DNA of 64,000 nucleotides from Haladaptatus sp. DJG-WS-42 (GCF_037198285.1 NZ_CP147243.1:2162422-2226421); one strand, 5' to 3'; positions 8,881 to 17,714 are shown, numbered from the stretch's first letter. The notes: generated from the sequence alone by a model not told the origin. Program-made: numbers and translations.

Positions 8881-10772
8881 GACTCCACCCGGCGGCGTGC
8901 GTGTGCGGCGACCACCTGTTCGGGCGTTGTCTGTCCGTTCGCCACGAGCTCCTCGAACCAGCTCTTGCGTGTCTCGACGCAGGCACGCACATCACTGTAC
9001 GATTCTGTGGCGGTGGCAAGCGACGCCACGAGCTGACTCGACCCGCGGTCGATGCGTCCGGTCGCTTCGAGCGTTCGACCGCCTCGTTCAAACAGCGGGT
9101 AGAACGTCGTGGTTCCGTCTCGTGCAACCACTTCTTCGATGCGGACAACTCGTCGGGTTCGTCCCGCCTGACCGTCGATGGGGCGGAGCGTGACGACGAG
9201 GTCGGTTGCTCCAAACGAGCTTTCGGGGACGTTCAGGTCGGTGACGACGCGCTCTTTGACTGCGGCAGCGCCGTCGCCGTGGATAGTTCCGAGCACGGTG
9301 TTTGCCCCCGCACCGACGCGCATCGCTTCGTAGAGTGCGGCGGCTTCTTCACCGCGAACCTCGCCGATGACGAGCGCGCCGTCACCGAGTCGAAGTGCGG
9401 TTCTGAGCGCGTCTGTTGGTCCGAGTGCCGTGGTTTCGTCGTCAGTGGAGACGTGGAGTGCCTGAACGTCTCGACCGGCCGCTTGCAGTGCTGACACCGG
9501 CAACTCGGGCGTGTCCTCGATGAGGACGGTTCGCGTCGCGGCTGGTAACTCCCAGAGCAGTGCGCCGAGCAGGGCCGTTTTCCCCGCGCCCCGACCGCCA
9601 GCGATGAGACCAGTTGCACCACGTTCTACGGCGACCGACAGGAGCGCAGCCGCGTTCGCACTGAGCGTGCCGTTTCCGACAAGCGCGGCGAGCGTCCACG
9701 GCTCTCTGCCGTGTGCTCTGAAGACGAATCCAGTGCCGTCGCTCACTGGCTCTGTGACGCCTGCAACCCGAATCTCTGTTCTGTTCGTTTTGGCAACCGC
9801 GTCGAGCGTCGGACTCGCTCGCGAGAAAGTGCGTCCACTCTCCCGACGCAAGCGCGATGCAAGGGCCGCTGCACCGTTCGAGGACAGGAATACGTTCGTT
9901 TTGCAGATGTCGCCGCCCACCCGGACGCGGAGTGCATTCTCTGAGACGGGCGCGGTGGCAAACACGTCCGAAACAGCGGTGTCTGCGAACAGGTCTTCAA
10001 GCACGCCGTAGCCGCGGGTGTGTTTTCGCAGTATCGGCGCAAGCGTATCGCTGACTGCCGGGTCAGAAACAACGGCTTGCACCGCCCGACGCGGTGCGCG
10101 CGGACCGTCTCCCACCGACCCACTTGCGAGCGTGTCGATGGCCGCATCGAGGTGTGTGAGTAGCGCCGGTTCGAGGCTGTATTCTGCGGGTTCGACGTGG
10201 TAGGTATCGAGTTCGGCGGTCGGTTGTTCGTAGCGACGGATTGTCGTACCCGTGTCGAGCGATTTCGTCGCACAGAGGCGCGCCTCTGGTGGCGGGCGCG
10301 CCGTCACGCGCGAGTGGGCGAGCGAGAGGCCAACGACCGGCCGGAGGAGGTCGTCGTACGATTCGGCGTGCTGGCACAGTTCGAGCAAACCAGTTTCTGC
10401 GGCGATTCGTGCGACCGGGTCTGCCCGACCTGCCGCATCGTGGGCGGCGCGAAGCGGGTCTGTTCGGGTGCGTTCTGCGAGCCGCTCGTCGTGGACACGA
10501 ATCTGCGCTGCGAACCGACCAGCGGCCACGAGCGCCGCCGCGGACTTCTCGCGGTAGGTTCGCGTCTGGCCAGCACACTGCGTTTTGATTTGCGCAACAT
10601 CGCGCGCTTCGAGTGCTTCGATAACGGTTGCTCGACAGTCAGGAGCCTCTGCGAGTGCACCACGTCCCGGGCACGCTGCTGATTCAACGGTCAACTGCGC
10701 GCCGGAAAACGAGCACTCACACCGACAAGTCGCGTCTTCCGCGTCCATAAATCGACGAAACCACATGTGCAT
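8877..10772 (-). CDS. GspE/PilB/TadA-family secretion ATPase with Cys-rich N-terminus
   Basis: A 631-residue hexameric-type ATPase. The Walker A motif is GGRGAGKT in the GLIAGGRGAGKTALL segment; an Asp box (LIEDTPELPV) and a Walker B region (GALVIGEVRGEEAAALYEAM) followed by a His box (GTIHGDGAA) are all present, so the enzyme should be active. The first 70 residues are unusual, with Cys at 16, 18, 20, 34, 46 and 66, including a CxCxC. The start at 10772 lies about 28 bases after a TTTATC element inside the end of the upstream gene, so an internal promoter is possible. It powers assembly or secretion through the GspF-like partner. Confidence 0.92.
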   Translation of the reverse strand: MHMWFRRFMDAEDATCRCECSFSGAQLTVESAACPGRGALAEAPDCRATVIEALEARDVAQIKTQCAGQTRTYREKSAAALVAAGRFAAQIRVHDERLAERTRTDPLRAAHDAAGRADPVARIAAETGLLELCQHAESYDDLLRPVVGLSLAHSRVTARPPPEARLCATKSLDTGTTIRRYEQPTAELDTYHVEPAEYSLEPALLTHLDAAIDTLASGSVGDGPRAPRRAVQAVVSDPAVSDTLAPILRKHTRGYGVLEDLFADTAVSDVFATAPVSENALRVRVGGDICKTNVFLSSNGAAALASRLRRESGRTFSRASPTLDAVAKTNRTEIRVAGVTEPVSDGTGFVFRAHGREPWTLAALVGNGTLSANAAALLSVAVERGATGLIAGGRGAGKTALLGALLWELPAATRTVLIEDTPELPVSALQAAGRDVQALHVSTDDETTALGPTDALRTALRLGDGALVIGEVRGEEAAALYEAMRVGAGANTVLGTIHGDGAAAVKERVVTDLNVPESSFGATDLVVTLRPIDGQAGRTRRVVRIEEVVARDGTTTFYPLFERGGRTLEATGRIDRGSSQLVASLATATESYSDVRACVETRKSWFEELVANGQTTPEQVVAAHARRRVES

Positions 10773-10805
10773 GGCCCGGAGTCGTCTCCCGTTTACTGAT
10801 AAACC

Positions 10806-11264
10806 TCAGGGCAGCCGACGAACCGTGACAACGGTGGTTTCTGTGCGGGTTTCGAGCGTGAGCCCGAGGCGGTGTGTGCCGGGTTCGACAATTTCGATTC
10901 CCTCGGGGTGTCCGGGTGTTTCGACGCACACCCCTTCGATGAACAGCGCGTGTGGTTGGCCATCCGAAACCTGCCATCGAAGGACGCCTCCTGTTGCGGT
11001 TGGTTCGATGATGACGTGTGAAATCCGCGCACTTGTCCACGTTCGTTCGGGAAGCCTGAGCGTGATTGTGTGATGTGTGAGTGACTGCTCCGGCGAAACC
11101 GGGTCTGTCTGTGCTGGGAGCATTTCGATGGCCGTCTGGAAGTGGCTCATCGTCGCGCGCATCTGCGTCTCGGTCGATTCGATGCTCGCACGCTCTGCTG
11201 CGGGAAGGCTCACGGCGACCAGCGCGGTTGCTAAAAGCGCCGCGAGCACAACGCGGAGAATCAC
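10806..11264 (-). CDS. Single-pass protein of the secretion operon (DUF7311-like)
   Basis: 152 residues: an N-terminal hydrophobic segment (MILRVVLAALLATALVAVSLPAAERA) that could be a signal peptide or anchor, then a beta-rich soluble domain with LTHHTITLRLPERTW and a closing GTHRLGLTLETRTETTVVTVRRLP. This would be exported and stay at the membrane surface. Its start overlaps the stop of the coiled-coil gene upstream by four bases (ATGA), and it ends 33 bases before the ATPase start. No known enzymatic motif is present. Family number from memory. Confidence 0.78.
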   Translation of the reverse strand: MILRVVLAALLATALVAVSLPAAERASIESTETQMRATMSHFQTAIEMLPAQTDPVSPEQSLTHHTITLRLPERTWTSARISHVIIEPTATGGVLRWQVSDGQPHALFIEGVCVETPGHPEGIEIVEPGTHRLGLTLETRTETTVVTVRRLP

Positions 11265-11653
11265 CGCGCTCTAAACCTGTCGAGCAGTCCGGTGGGCTCT
11301 GTGTCAGTATCTTCCGCTGGTTCAACCGAGTCGAGCGACTGGCGCGGTTCGGGTTCAGAGAGTGTCGAATCGAGGGTTCGTTCGAGTCTGTCAACTGCAG
11401 CGAGCGCGGCGTTTGCGCGCTGTTCAACGTCGTCGTTCACTGCCTTTTGTTGACCAACGTAGCCGCGAACGGCCTGCACCGCCGCGTCGAGTTCGCCGAG
11501 GCGGGTGTCGATGGTGTCAAGCCTGTCTGTGACCGCGTCCAATCGTTTGGTGAACGCTGCGACATCTTCGAGTTCAGAGACGGACTGATCTGTCTCCGTA
11601 AGCGCGCGTTCGACGGCGCTGAGTCGCTCCGTTAGCGCGTCTGTATCGGTCAT
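11261..11653 (-). CDS. Coiled-coil protein heading the secretion operon (DUF7310-like)
   Basis: 130 residues, nearly all heptad-rich helix (LTERLSAVERALTETDQSVSELEDVAAFTKRLDAVTDRLDTIDTRLGELDAAVQAVRGYV), then an acidic linker and a basic tail LLDRFRAR. It has no membrane helix, so it is probably cytoplasmic and may bridge the ATPase to another component. It is the first gene of the minus-strand operon and lies back-to-back with cetZ across 74 bases, so the two transcription units share one regulatory region. A functional link between the coiled coil, the ATPase and the CetZ cytoskeleton is inference. Confidence 0.78.
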   Translation of the reverse strand: MTDTDALTERLSAVERALTETDQSVSELEDVAAFTKRLDAVTDRLDTIDTRLGELDAAVQAVRGYVGQQKAVNDDVEQRANAALAAVDRLERTLDSTLSEPEPRQSLDSVEPAEDTDTEPTGLLDRFRAR

Positions 11654-11700
11654 AGCTCACACTGGCCTCGGCATCTGGTTTGAATGCTCGGGACAACGTT

Positions 11701-11709
11701 GAATAGTTT
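11701..11709 (+). promoter_or_regulatory. Possible TATA element of cetZ
   Basis: GAATAGTTT lies about 23 bases before the cetZ ATG within the 74-base divergent region. A leaderless or very short-leader transcript is suggested. The match to a haloarchaeal TATA box is only moderate. Confidence 0.4.
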
Positions 11710-11727
11710 CGACGCTGACCAATAGGT

Positions 11728-12807
11728 ATGAAAGCTGTTCTCATTGGGGTTGGTCAGGCTGGGGGGAAACTTACACAGCGCATGGCCGAGTTCGATGCCA
11801 AGATGGGATTCGACGCCATCCAAGGCGCGCTTGCGGTCAATTCCGCGAGCGCAGATCTCCAGTCGCTCACACTCGATACGGTGCTCATCGGCCAAGAACG
11901 GGTGAAAGGACACGGGGTCGGTGGCGACAACGAGATGGGCGCGAAAATCATGGACGAGGACGCGACTGAGGTCATGGACGCACTCGACGGTCGCATCACG
12001 TCTGAGGCGGAGGCGCTGTTCATCGTCGCCGGGCTCGGCGGCGGGACGGGCAGTGGCGGCGCACCGGTGTTGGCTCGCCATCTAAAACGCATCTACGATA
12101 TTCCTGTGTACGTCCTCGGCGTGCTCCCCGGTCGCGGCGAGGGGTCGCTCTATCAGGCGAACGCGGGTCGCTCGCTCAAGACGGTTGCCCGGGAGGCAGA
12201 CGCCGTGTTGCTCATCGACAACGACGCGTGGCACGCCTCTGGCGAGAGCGTCGAGGAAGGGTTCTCGAAAATCAACGAAAACATTGCCCAGCGCGTTGGC
12301 CTCCTGCTCGCGGCAGGGGAGGTCACCGAAGGCGTCGGTGAGAGCGTCGTGGATTCGAGCGAGGTCATCAACACGCTACGCGGTGGCGGCATCGCAGCAC
12401 TCGGCTACGCGAGCGCGGAGGCGAGTCCGGATGCAAGTGAGAATCTGACCGTCATCACGAGCGTTGCGCGCAATGCACTGCTCACAGGGTCAAGCCTCCC
12501 AAACGCCGTCGAAGCAGAGGCGGCGTTGCTCGTGATTGCCGGAAAGCCAGACCGCCTCTCGCGTAAAGGTGTTGAGAAAGCGCGCCGCTGGCTCGAAGAC
12601 GAAACGGGCAGCATGCAGGTACGCGGCGGCGACTTCCCGCTTGAGAGCGACCGCATCGCCGCGCTCGTGCTCGTAAGCGGCGTCGAACGCTCGCCGCGGC
12701 TAAACGAGTTCATGGAGCGAGCGAAAACGGCCCACGAGTCGCGCCCGCAGAAGCGGGCTGACCCGGCGGCCGCGTTCAAAAACGACGAGTTAGACGACCT
12801 CTTTTAG
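11728..12807 (+). CDS. cetZ: CetZ, archaeal tubulin/FtsZ-family cytoskeletal GTPase
   Basis: A 359-residue GTPase. The N-terminal loop VLIGVGQAGGKLTQ replaces the GCGGAG of FtsZ, and the tubulin signature GGGTGSG lies in GLGGGTGSGGAP at about residues 102-110. GRGEGSLYQANA and DAVLLIDNDAWH are typical of CetZ rather than FtsZ. The protein ends with a flexible acidic tail (KNDELDDLF). CetZ proteins form filaments that affect cell shape and motility in haloarchaea; which paralogue (CetZ1, CetZ2 or other) this is cannot be told. The gene diverges from the secretion operon and its stop TTAG is shared with the convergent phosphodiesterase-like gene. Confidence 0.92.
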   Translation: MKAVLIGVGQAGGKLTQRMAEFDAKMGFDAIQGALAVNSASADLQSLTLDTVLIGQERVKGHGVGGDNEMGAKIMDEDATEVMDALDGRITSEAEALFIVAGLGGGTGSGGAPVLARHLKRIYDIPVYVLGVLPGRGEGSLYQANAGRSLKTVAREADAVLLIDNDAWHASGESVEEGFSKINENIAQRVGLLLAAGEVTEGVGESVVDSSEVINTLRGGGIAALGYASAEASPDASENLTVITSVARNALLTGSSLPNAVEAEAALLVIAGKPDRLSRKGVEKARRWLEDETGSMQVRGGDFPLESDRIAALVLVSGVERSPRLNEFMERAKTAHESRPQKRADPAAAFKNDELDDLF

Positions 12808-14147
12808 AGCAGACTCGCGCCGTCGTAGGCGTCGCGGGCGAACTCGATGTCCATCAGGTCGAGGATGGTCGGCGTGATGTCGAATAAGTCTGCATCGCGG
12901 ACGGTCGCAGTTTCGTCGTCGATGTAGAGCGAAGCGTTGTCGAAGCTGTGCATCCCGTTTCGTGGTCCCACGTCGAACACGTCGCCGTGTGGCTTGAAGC
13001 CGGATTTGAGGTCGTAGCCGTGGTTTGGAATCACGACGAGGTCGGGCGCGATGTCCTCGTGGTTGCCACGGAAGGCCTCTTCCTTTTTGACGACGCGCTC
13101 TGCGACCTTCTTGCCGTCGGGGCCTTCGAGTTCTTCGAGCTTCGTCTTCAGTTCCTCGCGGACGGCTTCGTACTGGTCTTCCGGGACGCTTCCACGCGGC
13201 TCGCGGCCTTCTAAGTTGATGTAGAAGCGGCCGGGGATGAGCGAGTAGGCTTTGCTGTCTCCCGAGATGTCGTCGAGCCCCGAGTGGTCCTCGTTTTCGT
13301 AGTCGAGCCACCCCTGCTCGTGAAGCCACGCGTTACAGTGGACCTCGTAGTTGAGCGTCGTGAATCCGTGGTCGCTTGCGACGACCATCGTCACGTCGTC
13401 TGCGAGGGCGTCACGCAGTTCGCCGAGGTAGCGGTCTACCTTGCGGTAGAACTCGATGAACTCTTCTTTGTACTCGCCGTCGTGCTCGTAGTCTTTGAAC
13501 AGGAAGTGGTTGACCCGGTCGGTCGTCATGAAGACGCCGAAAAAGAGGTCCCAGTCGTCCTTTTCGACGAAGTGCTTGAACGCGTTAAAGCGCCCATCGA
13601 GCGTCTTGTGGGCGTCTTCGATGAAGGCGGTTTTGTCGTCGTCGTGGCCGAGTTTGGCGTTCACGTCGATGCGATAGCCCATCTCAGAGAGCGGTCCTTC
13701 GAGGTCTTCTGGATAGGTTGCCTTATCGAGGCCGGGCGAGAGGAACCCAGAAACCATGCGCTGGACGTTGCGCTGGGGTGGGAACGTGACGGGCACGTTC
13801 ATCACCGTCGCGTCTCGACCCTCCGAGGTCACGCGGTCCCAGAGGCGCTCTGCTTGCACGTCGCGCCCCATCGGGACGTACGTGTCGTAGGAACCGACTT
13901 CGCGGTCTTGGAACCCGTACACACCGGTCTCGCCGGGGTTCTTCCCCGTCGTGAGCGATGGCCAACACGCGCTCGATTCGGGTGGGACGATGCTGTCTAT
14001 CGCACCGGCTGCACCGTCGGCCGCGAGCGCGGCGAGATTCGGAAATTCATCCTCGTGTTCTGAGAGTAGGCTGTACGGCACCCCGTCGATACCGAAGAAA
14101 GCGACGCGAGGGGCATCGTCGCCACGTAGCCGGTCGAACAGACCCAT
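12804..14147 (-). CDS. Alkaline phosphatase-superfamily protein (nucleotide pyrophosphatase/phosphodiesterase type)
   Basis: 447 residues when started at MGLFDRLRGDDAPRVAFFGIDGVP (ATG 14147); the frame extends to 14228 but that part does not look coding. Metal-ligand motifs of the superfamily are visible: FFGIDGVPYSLL at the N-terminus, the nucleophile region PPESSACWPSLTTGKNP, VVASDHGFT, and IPNHGYDLKSGFKPHG. These resemble the archaeal type I phosphodiesterase/nucleotide pyrophosphatase group. No signal peptide is present, so it acts in the cytoplasm; the substrate is unknown. The stop overlaps that of cetZ. Confidence 0.85.
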   Translation of the reverse strand: MGLFDRLRGDDAPRVAFFGIDGVPYSLLSEHEDEFPNLAALAADGAAGAIDSIVPPESSACWPSLTTGKNPGETGVYGFQDREVGSYDTYVPMGRDVQAERLWDRVTSEGRDATVMNVPVTFPPQRNVQRMVSGFLSPGLDKATYPEDLEGPLSEMGYRIDVNAKLGHDDDKTAFIEDAHKTLDGRFNAFKHFVEKDDWDLFFGVFMTTDRVNHFLFKDYEHDGEYKEEFIEFYRKVDRYLGELRDALADDVTMVVASDHGFTTLNYEVHCNAWLHEQGWLDYENEDHSGLDDISGDSKAYSLIPGRFYINLEGREPRGSVPEDQYEAVREELKTKLEELEGPDGKKVAERVVKKEEAFRGNHEDIAPDLVVIPNHGYDLKSGFKPHGDVFDVGPRNGMHSFDNASLYIDDETATVRDADLFDITPTILDLMDIEFARDAYDGASLL

Positions 14148-14328
14148 ACACACCCTTTCCGTCGTGGGGCACAAGAAGTTTCGTTTCGACCGCGAAAATC
14201 GGGTGGGCTCAGTGATGGCGGCAAACAAGGGGTAGAATATCTGTGAAGACTGTGCGTCTGTTCTGCTGAGCGACTGGTGAGACCACAGCCCACTGGCTCA
14301 CGGCGTGTTGGCGAGGTGTGAAGTGGTG

Positions 14329-14350
14329 GGCGGTGAAAACCGCCGAAAAA
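14329..14350 (-). terminator. Hairpin with T-run just after the pyrophosphatase gene
   Basis: Read on the minus strand, the stop codon TAA is followed by CCCG, a run of five T, then a perfect 6-bp hairpin GGCGGT-TTTC-ACCGCC (14329-14344). T-runs terminate archaeal RNA polymerase, with or without a hairpin, so this probably ends the ppa transcript. Confidence 0.5.
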
Positions 14351-14354
14351 CGGG

Positions 14355-14888
14355 TTACCCGAAGTGCTGTTCGTAGAGGTCGCGGGCGTGCTGGATGGCG
14401 TCGTATGCCGCCTGCTTGTCCTCCCAGCCTTGGGTCGTGACTTCCTTGCCCTTTTCTAAGTTCTTGTAGGTCGAGAAGAACTCGTCAATCTCATTGCGCA
14501 GCTGGTTCGGAATGTCTTCTAAGTCTTCGATGTGGTCGAAGCGCGGGTCTTCGTTTGGCACCGCGATGACCTTGTCGTCCTGCTCGCCGTCGTCGTCCAT
14601 CTTCATGAGGGCGACGGGACGGGCTTCGATGATGCACCCGGGGAACGTCGCGTCCTCTACGAGGACGAGCGCGTCGAACGGGTCTTCATCGTCGTAGTAC
14701 GAGCGGGGGATGAACCCGTAGTCGCTCGGATAGTGGACGTTCGAGTGAAGCACGCGGTCGAGGACGACGCCGGGGATGTCCTTGTCGTACTCGTACTTGT
14801 TGCGTTCACCTTTCAGGCATTCGACGACGACGTTGATCACTTCGGGCGAGTTCGGCCCTGTCTGCAGATCTTCCCAGAGATTCGCCAT
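14355..14888 (-). CDS. ppa: Inorganic pyrophosphatase (family I)
   Basis: 177 residues from MANLWEDLQTGP at 14888; longer in-frame starts are unlikely because that stretch is Cys/Arg-rich and unlike halophilic protein. Family I features are clear: a KYEYDKD segment, the metal site DYGFIPRSYYDDEDPFDALVL with its clustered Asp residues, and VIAVPNEDPRFDH. It hydrolyses pyrophosphate to phosphate, pulling biosynthetic reactions forward in the cytoplasm. The gene is divergent from the padR-like regulator and is transcribed alone. Confidence 0.95.
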   Translation of the reverse strand: MANLWEDLQTGPNSPEVINVVVECLKGERNKYEYDKDIPGVVLDRVLHSNVHYPSDYGFIPRSYYDDEDPFDALVLVEDATFPGCIIEARPVALMKMDDDGEQDDKVIAVPNEDPRFDHIEDLEDIPNQLRNEIDEFFSTYKNLEKGKEVTTQGWEDKQAAYDAIQHARDLYEQHFG

Positions 14889-15047
14889 GCACCTGCGTCT
14901 CTGACAGGCGTCCCAAAAGTCCTTTCGGCCTGCTCGTCGTTTGAATAGTCTCGATCCCTGCACTGTACATTCGCAGACTGACACGGGCCGCCCGTCGGCA
15001 AGAAAATCCGCAATTGCACGCGAAAACCGCTGGTTGGTTGAGAAGTG

Positions 15048-15053
15048 TTAAAT
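15048..15053 (+). promoter_or_regulatory. TATA element of the PadR-family gene
   Basis: TTAAAT is centred about 26 bases before the ATG at 15077, which fixes that ATG as the start and implies a leaderless mRNA. Confidence 0.55.
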
Positions 15054-15076
15054 GGATTGATGACATATCCTCAAGC

Positions 15077-15436
15077 ATGTCAGAGGCACAAGCAGTATCG
15101 GACGAACTGGGCATGGTTCGGAACCTGACGGCGTTCCAACAAAACATTCTCGTCATTTTGAGCGAGCAGCCGATGTACGGGCTCGCAATCAAGCGAGAAC
15201 TCGAGTCGTACTACGGCTCGGAAGTGAATCACGGACGGCTGTATCCAAACCTCGACGACCTCGTCGAAATGGGGCTCGTCGAAAAGAGTGAACTCGACAA
15301 GCGCACCAATCAGTACGCGCTTACAGGCGATGGCGAAGGTGCCGTCGTGGACAAGCTCGAATGGATTCTCGCAAAGTTCGTGAACGAAGACGACCGCGCT
15401 GACACGGTCCGCGACATCATCAACGCGCAGTTATAG
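15077..15436 (+). CDS. PadR-family winged-helix transcriptional regulator
   Basis: 119 residues. NLTAFQQNILVILSEQPMYGLAIKRELESYYGSEVNHGRLYPNLDDLVEMGLVEKSELDKRTNQYALT is a textbook PadR winged-helix domain, including the GRLYPNLDDLVEMGLV recognition region and the wing. The C-terminal helix probably mediates dimerisation. Haloarchaeal proteins of this type are DNA-binding; target and ligand are unknown here. The start choice is supported by a TATA element 26 bases upstream. It is divergent from ppa and its stop overlaps the convergent gene by 6 bases (TTATAG). Confidence 0.9.
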   Translation: MSEAQAVSDELGMVRNLTAFQQNILVILSEQPMYGLAIKRELESYYGSEVNHGRLYPNLDDLVEMGLVEKSELDKRTNQYALTGDGEGAVVDKLEWILAKFVNEDDRADTVRDIINAQL

Positions 15437-15982
15437 CGGCGACGGTTTGCCCGCGAGTTCGAACACTCGCGACAAACTCGCCTGCACAATTGTTTTTTGC
15501 GTCTCGGTTGGCCAGGCGTTGCGCTGGTAGTACTCTGAGAGGAATTCTTCGACTTCGTCTCGCGTCGCAGAGTCCATGGGCCGAACGTAGTGGTTGCCCA
15601 TGAAATCCGCGAAGATGCGAGCGTTCGTGGCGTGGTCGTCACCAAATTCGGCTTCGACCTGCGCTACGAGCGCCTGATTGTGGGCTTCGACGTTCTCCCA
15701 CTCGTTTTCGACGCCGGGGCCGTCGATGACGCGCTCGATTGCGCGGGCCGTATCGCGGATGGAGTCGAACTGCACCACTCCGTCTTCGACCCATTCGGTC
15801 GGATAGAGAACGAGCGTGTGGCGGACACCCTCTTCGCGCACCCGGGCGACGAAGTCGTACTCCGCGACGAGTGTGTCACGCCGGTCACGGTAGGCCTCAG
15901 CTTCGCTCTCATCGACCGCGTTCAACGCGAGTCTGGTCAATCGCTCTGCTTCTGCGCTTACGTCGTCGGGGACTTCAGGCAT
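15431..15982 (-). CDS. rnhA-operon protein (DUF7108-like)
   Basis: 183 residues from MPEVPDDVSAEAERLTRLALNAVDESEAEAYRDRRDTLVAEY at 15982. This is the conserved protein often labelled 'rnhA operon protein' in haloarchaea, encoded directly after RNase HI; here the start overlaps the rnhA stop by 8 bases. It is acidic and largely helical, with YPTEWVEDGVVQFDSIRDTARAIERVIDGPG as a recognisable core. No catalytic motif is seen. Its persistent coupling to RNase HI suggests a shared role, perhaps in R-loop or primer handling, which is inference. Confidence 0.82.
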   Translation of the reverse strand: MPEVPDDVSAEAERLTRLALNAVDESEAEAYRDRRDTLVAEYDFVARVREEGVRHTLVLYPTEWVEDGVVQFDSIRDTARAIERVIDGPGVENEWENVEAHNQALVAQVEAEFGDDHATNARIFADFMGNHYVRPMDSATRDEVEEFLSEYYQRNAWPTETQKTIVQASLSRVFELAGKPSPL

Positions 15983-16568
15983 TGTCGAGAGCCTCGTTTG
16001 CAAGGTTATCAGCGCGCTCGTTTATCTCTCGCGGAACGTGCGAGAGCGACCAATCGTCGAATGCAGCCAGCAGTTCGTGTACCTTCACCCGCCGTTCGCG
16101 CATCCCGGGGTCGTTCGCGTTCCACTCACCGCACACCTGTTTGACGACGAGTTGGGAGTCACCGCGAATCTGCACCTCGTCGAAGCCGTAGTCTCTCGCC
16201 ACTTCGAGGACTTTGATGAGCGCCTCGTACTCCGCGCGGTTGTTCGTCGTATCGCCGATGCGCTCTGCACCTTCTGCGACGATTCCATCGTCCGTCACGA
16301 TGACCCAACCAACCGAGGCAGGCCCGGGATTGCCGCGACATGCGCCGTCGAAATAGAGGTGCGCGCGCCCGGCGTTGTCTGTGAGCAAGCCAGTCAGCCG
16401 CGCGGTGTTTTTGCCTTGTACCACGACCTTCTCTGCGTAGGCAACCGCGGTGGCTCCTTCGTAGGAAGCGCGCCACTGCTCGTGGTTTGTGTTGCCTGAC
16501 TGCACGGAAACTCCCGCTGCTTCCAGGCGTTTTCGCGCCTCTGCTACGTCGCACTCAATGACTGGCAT
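15975..16568 (-). CDS. rnhA: Ribonuclease HI with an N-terminal extension
   Basis: 197 residues. The RNase H domain begins near residue 70: FDGACRGNPG (Asp74), NNRAEYEAL (Glu113), IRGDSQLVVKQV (Asp137) and ERADNLANEAL (Asp187) supply the four metal-binding acids, so the enzyme should cleave RNA in RNA-DNA hybrids. The first 65 residues form an extra module (QWRASYEGATAVAYAEKVVVQGKNTARLTGLL) typical of archaeal forms, possibly a hybrid-binding part. The downstream DUF7108-like gene overlaps it. Confidence 0.93.
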   Translation of the reverse strand: MPVIECDVAEARKRLEAAGVSVQSGNTNHEQWRASYEGATAVAYAEKVVVQGKNTARLTGLLTDNAGRAHLYFDGACRGNPGPASVGWVIVTDDGIVAEGAERIGDTTNNRAEYEALIKVLEVARDYGFDEVQIRGDSQLVVKQVCGEWNANDPGMRERRVKVHELLAAFDDWSLSHVPREINERADNLANEALDNA

Positions 16569-16713
16569 CTGAACGTGAAGTCACTGATACTCTAATATAC
16601 GATTTCCGGTTTGTCGTCTCGTACTGACAGTCAAAATCGACCGCAGTCGTCCGATTCAACTCTGTCAACTTTCGAACTTGTCCTTTGGTGGACCACAAAA
16701 CTCATACCGAGGA

Positions 16714-16721
16714 TTTAAGTA
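16714..16721 (+). promoter_or_regulatory. TATA element of the tfb gene
   Basis: TTTAAGTA in the AT-rich 180-base region before tfb is centred about 31 bases before the start codon, giving a leader of only a few bases. Confidence 0.55.
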
Positions 16722-16748
16722 GCTCGGTGTTACTACTATAAAAATGCG

Positions 16749-17714
16749 ATGACACGGTCCACCCGAACACGGGAGCGCACGCTCGAGGAGGAATCAACCG
16801 GGGAGGAGCGAGAGGGGGTTCGCACTTGTCCAGAATGTGAGTCTGATAATCTTGTCAAAAGTACAGATAGGGGGGAGATTGTTTGTGACGACTGTGGTTT
16901 AGTCGTCGAAGAGGAGAACATCGACCCAGGTCCGGAGTGGCGAGCATTTAATCATCAGGAACGTCAGCAAAAGTCGCGTGTGGGTGCGCCGACGACGCAG
17001 ACGATGCACGACAAAGGTCTCACCACCACGATTGACTGGAAGGACAAAGACGCCTACGGTCGCTCTATTTCCTCAAAGAAACGCAGTCAGATGCACCGAC
17101 TTCGAAAATGGCAGGAGCGCATTCGTACGAAGGACGCAGGCGAGCGCAACCTGCAGTTCGCTCTTTCTGAAATCGACCGCATGGCCTCCGCACTCGGTGT
17201 ACCACGGTCGGTCCGCGAAGTTGCGAGTGTTATCTACCGACGCGCACTCAAAGAAGACCTCATCCGGGGACGCTCCATCGAGGGCGTCGCCACGTCTGCA
17301 CTCTACGCCGCCTGCCGCAAGGAAGGCATCCCGCGTAGCTTAGAGGAGATCTCTGAAGTCTCGCGTGTCGAACGCAAAGAGATTGGACGTACCTATCGCT
17401 ACATCTCACAGGAACTCGGTCTCGAAATGCGACCGGTAGACCCGAAAAAGTACGTCCCGCGGTTCTGTTCTGAACTCAATCTGTCCGAAGAAGTCCAGTC
17501 GAAAGCCAACGAGATTATCGAGACGACGGCCGAAAAAGGCCTGCTCTCTGGGAAATCGCCAACCGGCTACGCGGCTGCTGCTATCTACGCGGCCTCACTG
17601 CTCTGCAACGAGAAGAAGACCCAGCGCGAAGTCGCAGACGTCGCACAGGTCACCGAGGTCACCATCCGGAACCGCTATCAAGAACAGATCGAAGCGATGG
17701 GCATTCACAACTAA
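16749..17714 (+). CDS. tfb: Transcription initiation factor IIB (TFB)
   Basis: 321 residues. The N-terminal zinc ribbon uses Cys27, Cys30, Cys46 and Cys49 (CPEC...CDDC); a B-reader/linker region ([21 protein letters not shown]) follows. Two cyclin-like repeats come next, with [26 protein letters not shown] and [44 protein letters not shown] binds the BRE and TBP-TATA complex and recruits RNA polymerase. Haloarchaea carry several paralogues, so this is one member of a set. An ATG at 16744 runs straight into a stop, so 16749 is the start. Confidence 0.96.
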   Translation: MTRSTRTRERTLEEESTGEEREGVRTCPECESDNLVKSTDRGEIVCDDCGLVVEEENIDPGPEWRAFNHQERQQKSRVGAPTTQTMHDKGLTTTIDWKDKDAYGRSISSKKRSQMHRLRKWQERIRTKDAGERNLQFALSEIDRMASALGVPRSVREVASVIYRRALKEDLIRGRSIEGVATSALYAACRKEGIPRSLEEISEVSRVERKEIGRTYRYISQELGLEMRPVDPKKYVPRFCSELNLSEEVQSKANEIIETTAEKGLLSGKSPTGYAAAAIYAASLLCNEKKTQREVADVAQVTEVTIRNRYQEQIEAMGIHN

